Shown: positions 36,948-47,700 of the stretch, piece by piece
Layout: each line of letters opens with the position of its first letter
How positions within the stretch are numbered: the stretch's first letter is position 1
DNA from: Petrosia ficiformis
Lineage: Eukaryota > Porifera > Demospongiae > Haplosclerida > Petrosiidae
Length of the DNA stretch: 64,000 nucleotides
NCBI GenBank assembly: GCA_947044365.1
Contig: OX345636.1
Coordinates: forward strand, 60,825,537-60,889,536
Direction: 5' to 3'
Notes under the pieces: model-generated
Databases searched by the model: none
Seen by the model: the letters and a program-made list of their open reading frames with translations, nothing else
What the model was told of the DNA's origin: nothing
Program-made: the position numbers and the translations under genes

Positions 36948-38072
36948 TATAATGTGAACTTGTGATTACTAATTTACATATTCACAATAACTATGCATAA
37001 TTATGTATATGTATATAATTATTACTCATCTAAGACACCATCATAAACACATGCATACATTCACCTGTACACAAACCTATCTTTATTCATTCTCATGAAG
37101 GTCCCTTATCATTCATGAAGACTTCTCTAAACAACGTTGCAATTGGAATTGGAATTATAGCTACATTTATTCTTTTATACTTTCTTGTTACTGGAGTAAC
37201 TTCAATGTTTAATGGAACAGGAGGTGGAGTTAATGTGTGTATGTGTGTGTGAGAGAGAGAGAGAGAGAGAGTGTGTGTGTGTGTGTATGACACATTGTTT
37301 TTATGTTTATGTGAACATTATTAATTTAGTCAAGCAAACAATTAGTCAGGTGATACCTCACTCACTGACACAAATCTAATTAATTTTATATGGGTTATGA
37401 TATATAAAAATACAAATTTGAGACGGTTAACAATACACAATTAAGTATCAAACAATATGTCTGACAAAAGGTAGACAAACCCAGCAAACCCACAATTGAC
37501 AATCATAAGATTTCCATATGAATAATCAACTTCAGAGCCTTATTTTTTATGGGAATAGTAAGTAACCCATACCTCTCTCCAACTCAACAATAAGTCTCCT
37601 TTGACTGATAGTATTATTATGTCATTTCTCCAGTGAAATATCTGTTACATATTAGCAGTATTACTTATGATGTGTATTATTCAATGTGTTACAATACAAA
37701 AATTGCAAGTCTCTATATACATTATGATTACTATCTTAATATAATATAATTATAGGGTTTATTCCAGATGATGCTTCCAACATCCTCTTCAGTCATTTAT
37801 CAGATATTACAAAGGTTCAATCATTTTGTATCTATCTTGGACTAGGATCAGAGTGTGATAAACAGTATAACTCTCCTGATGAACAGAAAATTTTGATGCT
37901 TAGAAAGTGGCAAGACCTACAAAGAAGGACTTGGCGAGATTTTATCCGGCCATTTGTGATGCTACAGAAATGTGTGAAAGCTCAAGAACTAGCAAAGACA
38001 TATTCTGTGTATTTTTATGATGAGGAAGAATTAAAGAAATGTAAAAAAATAAATAATCACTATGAGTTATAA
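24314..38072 (+). CDS. Gene 2: Kelch - coiled coil - death-domain-like protein (multi-exon)
   Basis: Proposed exons: 24314-24320, 24471-25016, 25074-25246, 29495-29686, 29917-30088, 35708-35889, 35946-36096, 36157-36219, 36272-36357 (stop) and a last exon 37756-38072. The seven-base first exon ATGGCTA with donor GTGAGT is conserved in gene 3 and joins in frame (M-A-S). All splice phases agree up to the TGA at 36355. The death-like exon is assigned because it lies between this coiled coil and the conserved 3' block, but no exon in register bridges the gap. Intron 25247-29494 houses a piggyBac; intron 30089-35707 houses a microsatellite field, a tRNA-like gene and a TIR element. Confidence 0.65.
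24471..25246 (+). CDS. Kelch-repeat exons of gene 2 (first half)
   Basis: Exons 24471-25016 and 25074-25246. Kelch hallmarks are repeated Gly-Gly pairs with spaced Tyr/Trp: STVVINNTLYNWGGDQKDLP, YACSKIDNNIFHYGGNC, NNLYEFDSLTNNWREV, YNLLVLGGYGP and EGVMFGGETID followed by DDLYIF. Several blades of a beta-propeller are encoded, with the rest at 29495-30088. Kelch propellers bind protein partners. The frame continues past 25016 only into intron. Confidence 0.85.
25700..28261 (-). mobile_element. Complete autonomous-looking piggyBac transposon
   Basis: TTAA target duplications at 25700-25703 and 28258-28261 flank inverted ends CCCTTAGAGACCG and CGGTCTCTAAGGG. Three subterminal palindromes of type TGTCACG-AT-TTGTGACA lie at the right end (28139-28243). 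The paralogous locus near 42928 reads GATAGTTAATTAAGGAGG, the uninterrupted site, so insertion followed the segmental duplication. It lies in the third intron of gene 2, antisense to the gene. Confidence 0.95.
26088..28080 (-). CDS. piggyBac transposase, three exons
   Basis: Exons on the - strand: 28080-27702, 27624-26649, 26595-26088, joining in phase to about 620 residues with no stop or frameshift. The N-terminus is acidic then Arg-Gly rich. The catalytic Asp triad of the family is visible in HIAVDESVISFKGR, YDLYTDRFYTSP and MLGVDKLDQMMSYYS. The C-terminal Cys-rich domain reads CHVCSDRSEKG, VCATC and CPNQCF. The ATG at 27631 lies inside the proposed intron and is not used. Integrity of frame and termini suggests a recently active copy; activity itself is not shown. 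Confidence 0.9.
28327..28742. mobile_element. MITE with TGTGACCG ends and TATA duplication
   Basis: Ends TGTGACCGATTTTGCGAAAA and, inverted, TGTGACCGAATTGGCGAAAA continue for over 30 bp. TATA flanks both sides (28323-28326, 28743-28746). Copy B of the duplication lacks it and reads straight through (AATGATATATGAGATACTG). A 5'-truncated relative is at 45286-45441. No ORF. Confidence 0.85.
29495..30088 (+). CDS. Kelch-repeat exons of gene 2 (second half)
   Basis: Exons 29495-29686 and 29917-30088, with GT-AG junctions in the same places as gene 3. Motifs are NWPHKRSHHASAVINT, HLIISGGWDEYGNTLNDFWI, RYYHSMTTYEISNGHVW and LIVTGGCREWD. The last exon ends in phase 1 at LELG-type sequence, ready to join the phase-1 coiled-coil exon at 35708. 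Confidence 0.85.
30440..33660 (+). repeat. Tetranucleotide (ATGT/ACAT) field of about 3.2 kb
   Basis: Long pure (CATA)n at 31018-31155 and interrupted TATG/TACG/TACA arrays elsewhere, including 30466-30832, 31156-32280, 32437-32640 and 32855-33660. A (TTTC)n run lies at 32802-32838. The many Met-Tyr-Val-Cys and Ile-His-Thr-Tyr ORFs on both strands are products of the array. It lies in an intron of gene 2 and encloses a tRNA-like gene. Confidence 0.95.
32696..32768 (+). tRNA. tRNA-like gene, anticodon GGA (nominally Ser), short variable loop
   Basis: 73 nt fold as a cloverleaf: acceptor GCCTTGG with CTGAGGC, D-arm GCTC/GAGC, anticodon stem TCTGT/ACAGA with loop CTGGAGT, T-arm GTGGG/CCCAC with loop TTCGAAT. 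A box TAGCTCAGTTGG and B box GGTTCGAATCC are canonical, and a T-rich tract follows (TTTTCATTTTT). U33 precedes GGA, a serine anticodon, but the variable loop is only 5 nt, whereas true tRNA-Ser has a long arm. No CCA is encoded, as in animals. It may be a divergent tRNA or a tRNA-derived SINE head. Confidence 0.8.
33669..35325. mobile_element. 1.66-kb TA-flanked TIR element (Tc1/mariner-type ends)
   Basis: Left CAGTACGTCTCAATAAAAAG and right (inverted) CAGTATGTCTCAATAAAAAG continue as GTTAACGTT-CGTTGTACAAAACG, about 42 bp with two mismatches, flanked by TA on both sides. This fits Tc1/mariner-like ends, but no transposase is present. Instead it holds a small two-exon ORF on the - strand. Confidence 0.8.
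34719..35070 (-). CDS. Two-exon small ORF carried within the TIR element
   Basis: Exons 35070-35040 and 34948-34719 with a 91-bp GT-AG intron (CAG/GTAAGATG to GGCCAG). The join gives 86 residues: MSLRTALKVSDEDALSSNVV, then SLVKGQWCKIKERRKMYDGK and a tail ending in ELENHLI. The middle resembles the Trp-Asp-Glu and K-Y-D-G-K-I-V segments that precede BEN-type domains in some invertebrate proteins, suggesting a captured host-gene 5' part. Family assignment is tentative. Confidence 0.5.
35708..36357 (+). CDS. Coiled-coil exons of gene 2
   Basis: Exons 35708-35889, 35946-36096, 36157-36219 and 36272-36357. The first begins EYINEKWIVNHVWNNEQL, homologous to VYSDEEWMLTRIWNSEQ in gene 3. The second is a clear heptad region (RILEKKIFEKESELFKLTVE). 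The last reads ELKIERKLSLIKSQELDF, homologous to the SLAKSQELEEL exon of genes 1 and 3, then stops at TGA 36355-36357. The intron 35890-35945 is only 56 bp. The early stop implies truncation relative to the paralogues or an unseen alternative splice. Confidence 0.7.
36358..37755. other. Spacer/intron with (TA)n and (GA)n(GT)n
   Basis: Contains a (TA)n run at about 36868-36950 and GAGAGA/GTGTGT at 37249-37287. No exon is supported. If the death-like exon belongs to gene 2, this is intronic or lost coding sequence. Confidence 0.5.
37756..38072 (+). CDS. Death-domain-like terminal exon of gene 2
   Basis: Preceded by TAATTATAG and open for about 105 codons to TAA at 38070-38072, without an internal ATG start. 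It reads DDASNILFSHLSDITKVQSF, CIYLGLGSECDK, QKILMLRKWQDLQRRTWRDF and IRPFVMLQKCVKAQELAKTY. The order helix, L-G-L, acidic turn, K-W-x-x-L, T-W-x-x-F, A-x-x-L-A is that of a death domain. Such domains assemble signalling complexes by homotypic contact. It occupies the position of the CARD-like exon in genes 1 and 3. Confidence 0.65.
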
Positions 38073-38145
38073 CTTAGATTATATTATTTTCAGTTAATTT
38101 TTTTGCCGCATATATAAAAAATTTCAATTTAAATTAATTGCCAGT

Positions 38146-38216
38146 TTGATTATGTGTGGGTGGTGAATTCTACACTTAATTAAAAAGCTTGGGAATGAGG
38201 CTGTGTTGTGAAACTA
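38146..38216 (+). repeat. Shared 3' block, gene 2 copy
   Basis: TTTGATTATGTGTGGGTGG and AAAGCTTGGGAATGAGGCTG, as after genes 1 and 3, placed 75 bp past the gene 2 stop. This supports 37756-38072 as the last exon of gene 2. Confidence 0.75.
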
Positions 38217-38224
38217 CATTCTAC

Positions 38225-38935
38225 TCGTGGAGAGCTCTACATGCAATACTATAAGTGTATGTAGTACATGTACATGCATTACTATAAGTGTATGTATACA
38301 GTATATATATCTACATGCATTACTATAAGTGTATGTAGTATTATGTACATGCATTACTATAAGTGTATGTAATACATGCATTACTATAAGTACATGTACA
38401 TGCATTACTATAAGTGTATGTAATACATGCATTACTATAAGTACATGTACATGCATTACTATAAGTGTATCCATACAAGCATTACTATATATATATATAA
38501 GTATATGTAGTACATGTGCACTGCAGCAAAAATTATTACACTGCAAAAACAAAAATGTTAAAATAACACTTCATTCGTAAATCCAAAGTTTTTGAAACCT
38601 ATGTAATCACTTACTAGACAGGATAATGAAATAAAAGTACCAAAATTTGTTATAATTGGTACAAGTGTGTTATCATACCAGTCAAAACAAGCAATATACA
38701 TGTATATGTACATGTATATTTATATGTGTATATGTACATGTATTATTATATGTGTATATGTACATGTATTATTATATGTGTATATGTACATGTATATGTG
38801 TATATGTACATGTATTATTATATGTGTATATGTACATGTATTACTATATGTGTATATGTACATGTTTACTATAATTATGTTTATATGTACACGTATTACT
38901 ATATGTGTATACGTACATGTATTATGTACATGTAC
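38225..38935 (+). repeat. Two minisatellites
   Basis: 38225-38520 repeats a unit of about 27 bp built on CATGCATTACTATAAGTGTA. 38695-38935 repeats a unit of about 26 bp built on TATGTGTATATGTACATGTA. The Cys/Ile/Thr-rich ORFs there are artefacts. Confidence 0.9.
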
Positions 38936-40663
38936 AACTAGTAATATAGTATACTAATACAATTACAATACATATGTATGTTATTATAAGAAGTCATAAT
39001 AAACACTTATGTAAACTACTATAATTGAATTGTCATTATAAGGTCTTCCCTATTAGATATAATAATATTATTAGATGTATGTATTATACAATAATATATA
39101 CTATATACAAGAAAGAAAGTATTTACTTCAAACAAACAATGGACAATATGAATCAACAATGTAAAATAGAATATTAATTAATAAGGAAATATAATTATAT
39201 ATAATTATTAATGAAATATATACAAGTGTAGCGAGAACAGTTATGATATGAGTTCTGAAAGAATGAATATTGAATATTATTGTTATTGAAATTTCTGTGA
39301 TTTTTGGATATTATCTTTTGATATAATCAATACAATAGTAGTATTGATGATATTATCAATTATATTGTATGAGTTATTAATATCATATTATAGTTCTCAT
39401 CATGCAATATTCATATCTTGTAAAACTAAGCCTTTATTTATGAATTTTGGAGAAGTGACCTGATTATCCTATCATATATCATTGGTTTTAATTGATATAT
39501 CATAGTATCATGACAGCTCTAATATACGGAGGTTATCTGTCTAGAGGTCATTATTATCATATATCACCAAATGAGATAATCATATCTCAATATCAAATGT
39601 ATGAGGTATGTATCATGATAATATGTAAAGTTTATATAAGTGATGACAAGATTATAAACAAATACTTAATACACTTAATTATAAAACACTTGAAGACTAT
39701 GTTATGATTAAATATCTCCTTATCATAACTTACCATATCAATACACTATAGTATAAAGAGAATTTGCTTCCATTTATATATACTAATTGATTAATTAGTT
39801 GTTATGAAAAACAACACATGTGGTCTTACGTGAGTGGGTATCATTCTGTTCCATTAATTGTTCCATTTTGCATTTCGTTCCATGTTTTAGTCATCTGTGT
39901 TATAATCGGTATGCATCTGTTAGAATGAGTATGGTCTGTTAGAATGGGTGCGTGTCTATCATAATGGGTATCGGTCTGTTAGAATGTTTATGTTTCTATG
40001 TATCTGTTTGATTGACTATTGTCTATCATTGCGTAAGTGTATGTTAGAATGGGTACATGTCTTTCATGAAGGTGTGTATCTGTTATGTGTCTATCATAAT
40101 CACTATGAGTCTGTTGCAATGGAATATTGTTATCTCAGTAGAGCTCATCTTTACATGCAAAATGACACTTGTGGTCTAATGTATCGTTCACATGAGTGTG
40201 TGTGGCTCGGTTACGGTTTTTGTTTGATATTCCATTCCGTTCAATGTTTTAGTCATGTCTGTTAGAATGGGTACATACCTACCATAATGAAAATGTTCTA
40301 TTATAATGTTATGTATCTGTTATGTGTCTATCATAATGATGTGTGTCTGTTAGAATGGGTATGTGTCTCCCTTAATATATAATTATTATATACATGTATA
40401 TATATGCAGAAATTGAGTGTAAATAATCGGATGTTAGTTTGTGTACAAAACCAACAAACTTTATTCTATTTTGGTTATCAGTGAAAAAATTAGTATTCTA
40501 TCATCTTTTGTACTGTAGCTGTCATATTTCTTTTTCTGGAATGTGTAATATGTTATAATAAGATGTATTGAAATTCTCATGCTATTATGAGTAGGAAAGG
40601 GGTACTGTCCTGTATAATATATTCCTGTGTATAATATATATAGTTTATGTTTTATTTCTACAG

Positions 40664-40752
40664 GTAAAGAGTTATGTAAAGTCCAGCAGAAAACTGAAGT
40701 AAGCAAGAAACAACAACAGTTTGGTACTGATGTGACTTCCATCCTTTCCTGA
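40664..40752 (+). CDS. Possible terminal exon in the 5' flank of gene 3
   Basis: After TTTCTACAG the frame encodes KELCKVQQKTEVSKKQQQFG and TDVTSILS, then TGA. The paralogue at 23806 has an early stop, so constraint is doubtful. No upstream partner exon was identified. Confidence 0.3.
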
Positions 40753-41054
40753 TGTATTACATTTGAGTTGGGTGACTCTGAGACTAGATATAAGTCTAAA
40801 ACTAAATCATGTGATGATGTGTGTCAAATTAAAATTATTATAATTATTTTAGTTTTGTAATAATTACATATTGTTGATTGTATAGTTTAGTTTAGTACTT
40901 ATAATTATTGTTCAGTTAGTTTTTTGTTCATTGAAAGTTAAAAATAATTATTATTGAATTCTACGTTAACAATATTAATGTGTTATTCAACCTGTTTAAC
41001 TGGTTTAGTAATCCTGTTTGATTATATCTGACTTCTTAACTATAATTATTGTCA

Positions 41055-41647
41055 TTAACCCTTAGAGCCTGTTTTCAAAATTCTTCCCATTTCCAACACT
41101 GGCAACTCTATTGCATATAATGTGGCCACCGTTCACTTTCTCTACCACAAACTTGGCTCCTTTTCCGACACGGAGTACTACTTCCACCAACTTGCTTACC
41201 GGGACTCGAAAGTCCCCAAGTGCTTCGTAGGATCAAATCAAATGCAGTGCTCTCCCTCTTTTGACTGGAACTGGGGCTAACAAAATGACCCCACTGCATG
41301 TTGGCACCAGCTACACCCACAATTTCAGGTTTCACAGCAAGGAAAATGCCCACCAGAGCGCGTGTGCGGGGTCAAAAAATGCAAAATTCGCCGGCAGCGA
41401 GGGTGCTGCACCCCCTTCCAACCCCCGCATTAACGGGGGGACACCCCCTTTAAAATTCGCCCCATGATTGTTATTTAGGCCAAAGGGCGGCCCATAAACC
41501 ATCAACATTTTTAGCCACGTTCATCAGCTTGTGCCTGACGCCAATTAGCTACAACCATTTGGACAGCTTCGTGCAGCTAGGAACAGACGGCGAACCACGT
41601 AGGGGTGAAATGTCACATATATGTGACATCAGTCCTCTAAGGGTTAA
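41055..41647 (+). mobile_element. piggyBac-like MITE with TTAA duplication
   Basis: TTAA at both ends, inverted termini CCCTTAGAG and CTCTAAGGG identical to the first nine bases of the complete piggyBac at 25700, and the subterminal palindrome TGTCACATATATGTGACA (41611-41628). The GC-rich interior has no intact gene. Copy A of the duplication lacks it (ATTATTGTACAACAAC near 24200). Probably mobilised by a related piggyBac transposase. Confidence 0.9.
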
Positions 41648-41762
41648 TTACATTAACAATACTCATAATATTCTCATATGCTATTATGTGATCGCTTACC
41701 AACCAGTGTTGACACTTTACATACCACATGGTGTGGCTCTTAAGTTTTTGTCTCTCTATATA

Positions 41763-44734
41763 ATGGCTAGTGAGTTATAAATATAAACACTTGATATATT
41801 AGATATTTTAATATATTATTATTAATAAACAAGTAGTGGTTAGTGTATTAATAATATTATATAACATGTATTTGTTAAATATGTGTGTTACTTGTCATGT
41901 TATTATAATCATGTATTGATTGTTTAATATCAGGTAAATATCAGTTGGGATGGAGGACTGAACACTCCACTGTAATCATTAATAATACCTTATATTGCTG
42001 GGGAGGAGACCAGAAGAACCTTCCTAAAGTACATGACAATGAAGAGAAGAAGAAGTTTACGTCTTCTATTGATTTATTCCATTTACAAATTTTCACATGG
42101 GAGAGGAGGTCTACTACAGGTACTCCACCTATAGGAGTGAGGGGCTATGCTTGTACCTACATAAACAATAAAATCTACTACTATGGTGGAATGTGTAAAC
42201 CTGATCATTGCTATCATAATAACTTGTACAAACTCAACTCTCTCAATAACAACTGGAGAGAAATTGCTAACAGTACTCCTGATAATGTACCAATGAAAAA
42301 GATCTACTGTGGAATGATATCATTCAAAATCAAGGGCAAAAATAATTTATTAGTTTTGGGAGGATATGGACCAGTACCAGTCACTATACACTCCCATTCC
42401 CAGTATATTCGTAATCCTAACAATCCAAACCGCTGCATTACAAATGAAGCACACATCATGTGTGTTACTACATCACCAGGTATTACATGGCTCACATTGT
42501 GTATTACATCATAATGATATCATGTATTTTTTTCAGGTCAGTGGATAGTACCAGTCATAATGGGTACTCGTCCACCACCATGTACTGGATTTACTATACA
42601 TACACTTCATAATAATGAAGGTGTAATGTTTGGAGGGGAAACTATTGATGAGACTGGTTTACATCGTGTTGATGATCTATATATATTCAGCTGTACACAC
42701 AATACAATAGTGAGTTAATAACTGTTAAGTGTTTACTATTAAAGTTTCATTATTAATATAATATTAAATATTTTGTGTATAAAACATATAATTATATTAA
42801 CAGTTGTGTATTATGATTGAGACAGGACTCTTGCAGTCTAGACACATAATTACACAGAGATAGAAAGGGACTGGTTTCACTCACTGAATATTAATTGTAT
42901 TGTAAAGATAATTTAATATTGATAGTTAATTAAGGAGGTGTGGTTTACAAATGTTTTAGTTATGATATATACTGTACACAGTGTAATGATATATGAGATA
43001 CTGAAGAGATTATGTTGAATATTATGTGTTGAGTTGAAACCAGTGTAATGTTTATAACATGCATATACTCAACCAGACATATAAATTATAACTAGTAATG
43101 TTAATGATTTATACCTGTTCCTATACTCCTGTTTCATCTAATATACAGTAATATCTAATAATTATAATTATTAGAACAGATTCCACATTTCTACATAGTT
43201 GCATGTGCATAATGTACCTAGTTATGTAAACTTCTGATTTTATACTCTTTCAGTTAAAAATGTGAATCACTATGAAAATCTATCTGTGGCTGTCAGATCA
43301 AAATAGAGGTGTGGTAGACTAGTATCAGATTGGTATCAATACTTGGACATTATACATAATACTCGATACCCTCATTTATATACCTGGAGTTACATGTTCC
43401 TAAGTTATAATTATTATCATGTCTGAACATGACCATTATAGTCATACATTTCTTCATGATGTCGAAATTTTCTGTATATTTGTGTTTTCATGTTATTATT
43501 ATCAAAATGTTTACTCAGATAATAACAACTCAAAATTTATATGAATAATCCACTTGTAAACCACACCATTTATTAATGAAATAATCAACTTGATCTAATT
43601 AGTGATTGTGTTTTATTATCATTATTTATAATTTGTATTGATAGTAACACATTGATGTATATTACTAATACTATAGGATTTTCAGAAAATAGTCAAATCT
43701 ACAGCGAACTGGCCTAGGAAGAGGGCTGGACATGCCAGTACTGTCATCAATACCATATCAAATAAAATAGTGACTTCGCATTTAATAATATCAGGTGGAT
43801 GGGATGAACATCTTCAAGCACTAAACGACTTTTGGATAATTCAGTTATCCAGTTTCATCTGTTATAAGGTAATATACATCACATGACACATGTAATACAT
43901 TGTTATCTTGTATGTAATATATATATACCACGGCTTCGCGGTGTATACACGACCAGAACTCCCGAGATATTAGCCCGAGGCGTAGCCAAGGGCTTATATG
44001 AAAGGAGTTCTGGTCGTATATTGTAGATGTACACCAAGAAGCCATGGTATGTATAATATATGCAGTTAACAAAAACATTCATTGCCCAGAACTCACCGAC
44101 TAAGCATTTTAGTCAACAGTCACATTGTAGTATAGTATGGAAGATTTGCAGATCATATTTAGACAGAGTGTTAAATTGTTTGAAATGCTTGCAATTGGGG
44201 TTCAAGTAACTTAGCTTGCATTAACTCAATAGAGTAGTTCTAAGGTACAGCAATTTCATTTACTAAATTGTCACATCCCTTACGTTATTGTTGCTCACGT
44301 GCGTTCTTCGAGTGTTTATCAGATATATACTCCCTGTCGGGCCTTTGATGTTTTTGTTAACTATGGTATATATTAATTTATATTAGTATCAGTTTTGTTA
44401 TCATTATATATTTAAAATACTCGTATATCACAAATATGAGTTAAAAGTGTTATCATTATATTAAATGAAACATACTCTTTCTTGTACTAATATATAATAA
44501 TGTGTTCCTCATTTATAACATGTAATCATATTGTTTATATGTTAATATATTCATCTCTTCAGATTAATCTACCTGAATCTGTTATTAAGAGGTATTACCA
44601 CTCTATGACCACATATGAAATATCCAATGGACATGTGTGGATTACTGTGACTGGAGGATGCAGTGAATGGGATCTATCTGATGACACCTTTATTCCAATA
44701 ACAGGTTCTGATGTTACATTTATTGTTGAATTAG
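41763..44734 (+). CDS. Kelch-repeat exons of gene 3
   Basis: Exon lengths 7, 546, 173, 192 and 172 bp equal those of gene 2. Motifs are STVIINNTLYCWGGDQKNLP, IYYYGGMCKP, NNLLVLGGYGP, GVMFGGETIDETG, NWPRKRAGHASTVINT, LIISGGWDEHLQALNDFWII and ITVTGGCSEWD. No stop or frameshift is present in this part, and many differences from gene 2 are conservative, so the propeller has been under selection since duplication. Confidence 0.85.
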
Positions 44735-47700
44735 GTATGATAATTAATAATATATATTATTAGTGATCATTATCTTGTTTACTGGAATCACTAGTGATGT
44801 GTATAGCTTATGATATACAGGAATGTTAAACTATATGATAATCTAGTTTCTGTGTATACAAGATAATAATCTAATAGTTGTATATACACTGATAGTTCTT
44901 ATCTATTCTGAGATATTCAAGTATTCTATGAATCATAAACAAAACCTAAGAGAACTTTTGAAGTCAATCCATTTGCTATTGTTTCTGTTTCATGAGACAC
45001 ACTGGTACTAGTTAATTACATTCCTTAGAAACAGTATAACACCCAATGAGTATGTACCTACGTATAATTATACATAATATTATATACATGCATATATATG
45101 CACATAAGTGTGTATGTACCTACATACATACATATATAAATGTAAATGTATATACGTAGGTACATATATACTTATTAGTAGAATGGTAGGAATACATAGT
45201 GTCTTGTTAGTGTGTTAGTTCATAATTATATGTATATGTGTATGTATGCGTGTATGTTCGTTCATATGTACTTACATTTGTTTACTGATTTAATTACCTT
45301 TTTCTCCAAACGAAGTATTTGTGACTACAACAGTTTAATCACTTGCTGTAGCTTCATTTTGTACATGATTGGGATGTATTCCAAAGCTTATCAAATTTGA
45401 AATCTTAATCCATAAAACTGGTTTTCCCAGAGCCGGTCACATGTATATATACAGAATAATGTATTTACATACTTACGTAATTATATACATAATATACTTA
45501 CATACGTTCTTATGTATACTACATAAATAAGTATGTACGTATGTACGCATGTATTAATTATGTATTATATGGGATCATTATCATTTAACTTGAAATTATC
45601 AGTGAATATACATCTATCATGTTTACATTGTATAATAAATATGAATATAACTATATATATATATGTGATATATGTTATATTCCTGTGTGGACGTGAACAT
45701 AACTATTTGCATTTATTTGTATATAATTATAATCATGTATGTTAGTATAATATTATATGTAATATTCGTAGTATGAATATTTGTTTGTATACATATGCAC
45801 TTGAGTGAGAACGTTGCATTTTTCTGTTAGTACATATGTATGTATGTACATATGTACGTAAATGTGTATGTACACACATATATGTACTTACAAACATATG
45901 TGTGTATCTATATTGTATATATGTACATACATACTTATGTGCAAATATATAATTATATATATATATATATGTATATACGTAGGTACATATATACTTATGT
46001 GCATATATATACATGTATATATATATACGTTGCTACATGCATACTTATATGCGTAAATATACATATATATATGTATATATGTAGGTACATACATACTTAT
46101 GTGCATATATATGCATGTATATATGTATAATTATACGTAGGTACATACTTATGCGCATAAATAACATTTATATATGTATATACGTAGATACATATGAGCA
46201 TATATATACATGTATGTATGTGTACATTTATATGCACTTACATATTTACATACATACATGTGTACATACTTACATACATATATGATATAATACATTCTTG
46301 TGTTTATGTGAAAATTGCATGCACAACTACATTTGTGTATGTTATTATGTATGTATGGATGTAGTATATGTACAATTCATTTTACTGGTGTTAATGTATT
46401 GATGTCCTGCACTGCATATATAGAATTGTTAAAATAACAAATCTATTAGTTAGTACAGTTGCAAAGAAGCAAATTATAATTTCAATGGTCACACAAGTTG
46501 TTGTTATGACTGCATGATACAAAACACTTGTACTCTAATCAATTATCAGTCCAATGTCTCATATTTGATGCCCAAAGAAGGTCTGGGAATCTAAAATGAG
46601 TTAATTAAAATGTTATTATCCTTATTTGTTCATCTAATAGAGTGTATAAGGATAATTGATATTGCTATTATTGGATAATAATTACATTTATGTTGCCATG
46701 TGGTCATAACAACCTGCACGACCAATTAAATTACAATTTCCACTATTCCTTGCAAAAGTAATAACCAAGAAATTAGTTATTTTATTTTTGGAGTGTGTAG
46801 GTTGGTATGTATGTATGTGTGTATGAATGTATGTGCATACAAATGTATGTACGTACGTACATACGTTCATGAGTATGTACATATTATTTATGTGAATATA
46901 TGTGAACAAGACACACCTTCATTATCATAATACATGTACATGCAACTGTAATTTTACTATAGTAATTATATATAATTATACAAGAATAATAAAAAGCATT
47001 TTCAATAAAAATGGAAGAAGATGTAGGGATGTTAAAACCCAAAAAGCATGCGAACAAGGTCTGGAGGTTAAAGTAGGAGCCAGAATTAAACAAACCACTA
47101 AGTAACAATTATTAAAAGATACAACACGTTCAATTTTGAACATGATGTATGTCAGATTCATGAATCATCATTTGTGTATTAAAATGGACTATGAAACAGT
47201 GTCAATGAAGTAGGGTGTAGTTATGTAATTGTATGTTTTGTGCACTCTTGGACTTAGCGGAGAAAATACTGCTACAAACAAACAAGAAATATACATGTAT
47301 GCTTCGCTGAGGTCCCTAATGGACCCCTGTTGGGTCCTAGTGGACTCCTATTCGGTCCAGGTGGACTCCTAATTGGTCCTAGTTGACTCCTATTGGGTCC
47401 TAGTGGACTCCTAATGGGTCCTAGTGGACGCTACAGTGGAACAGATTGTTATTATATTTTAAATGTACTTTTAGCTTAGCATTCCACACAGTTTGTGTAG
47501 AAGTGTGGTATGGGAGGTTTAAGGCTCCATATACAGCATAGCTACATGTACAATGAAACATTTATAAGTCACACTATCCACATAAAACAATCTAATAAGG
47601 GTATTGTATAGAACGTACAACCTCAAAATGATTGGGGGGATGATTAATATACATAGACATTTGTTGGATATCATCATTCCAAGTTCTGTCTACATAATGA

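Larger units (their letters stand above)
38970..45060 (+). repeat. Segmental duplication, copy B (gene 3 side)
   Basis: Partner of 22130-30450, colinear through the 5' flank and all Kelch exons and introns. Copy B-specific insertions are the TTAA element at 41055-41647 and hairpin element H3 at 43927-44366. The exon-like 40664-40752 is intact here. Confidence 0.9.

Noticed and set aside
41108..41353. 81-residue ORF on the - strand
   Set aside because: Inside the TTAA MITE; the counterpart at 60015-60203 is shorter and the third copy is broken.
43845..44078. 77-residue - strand ORF
   Set aside because: Spans a splice donor of gene 3 and hairpin H3; no domain.
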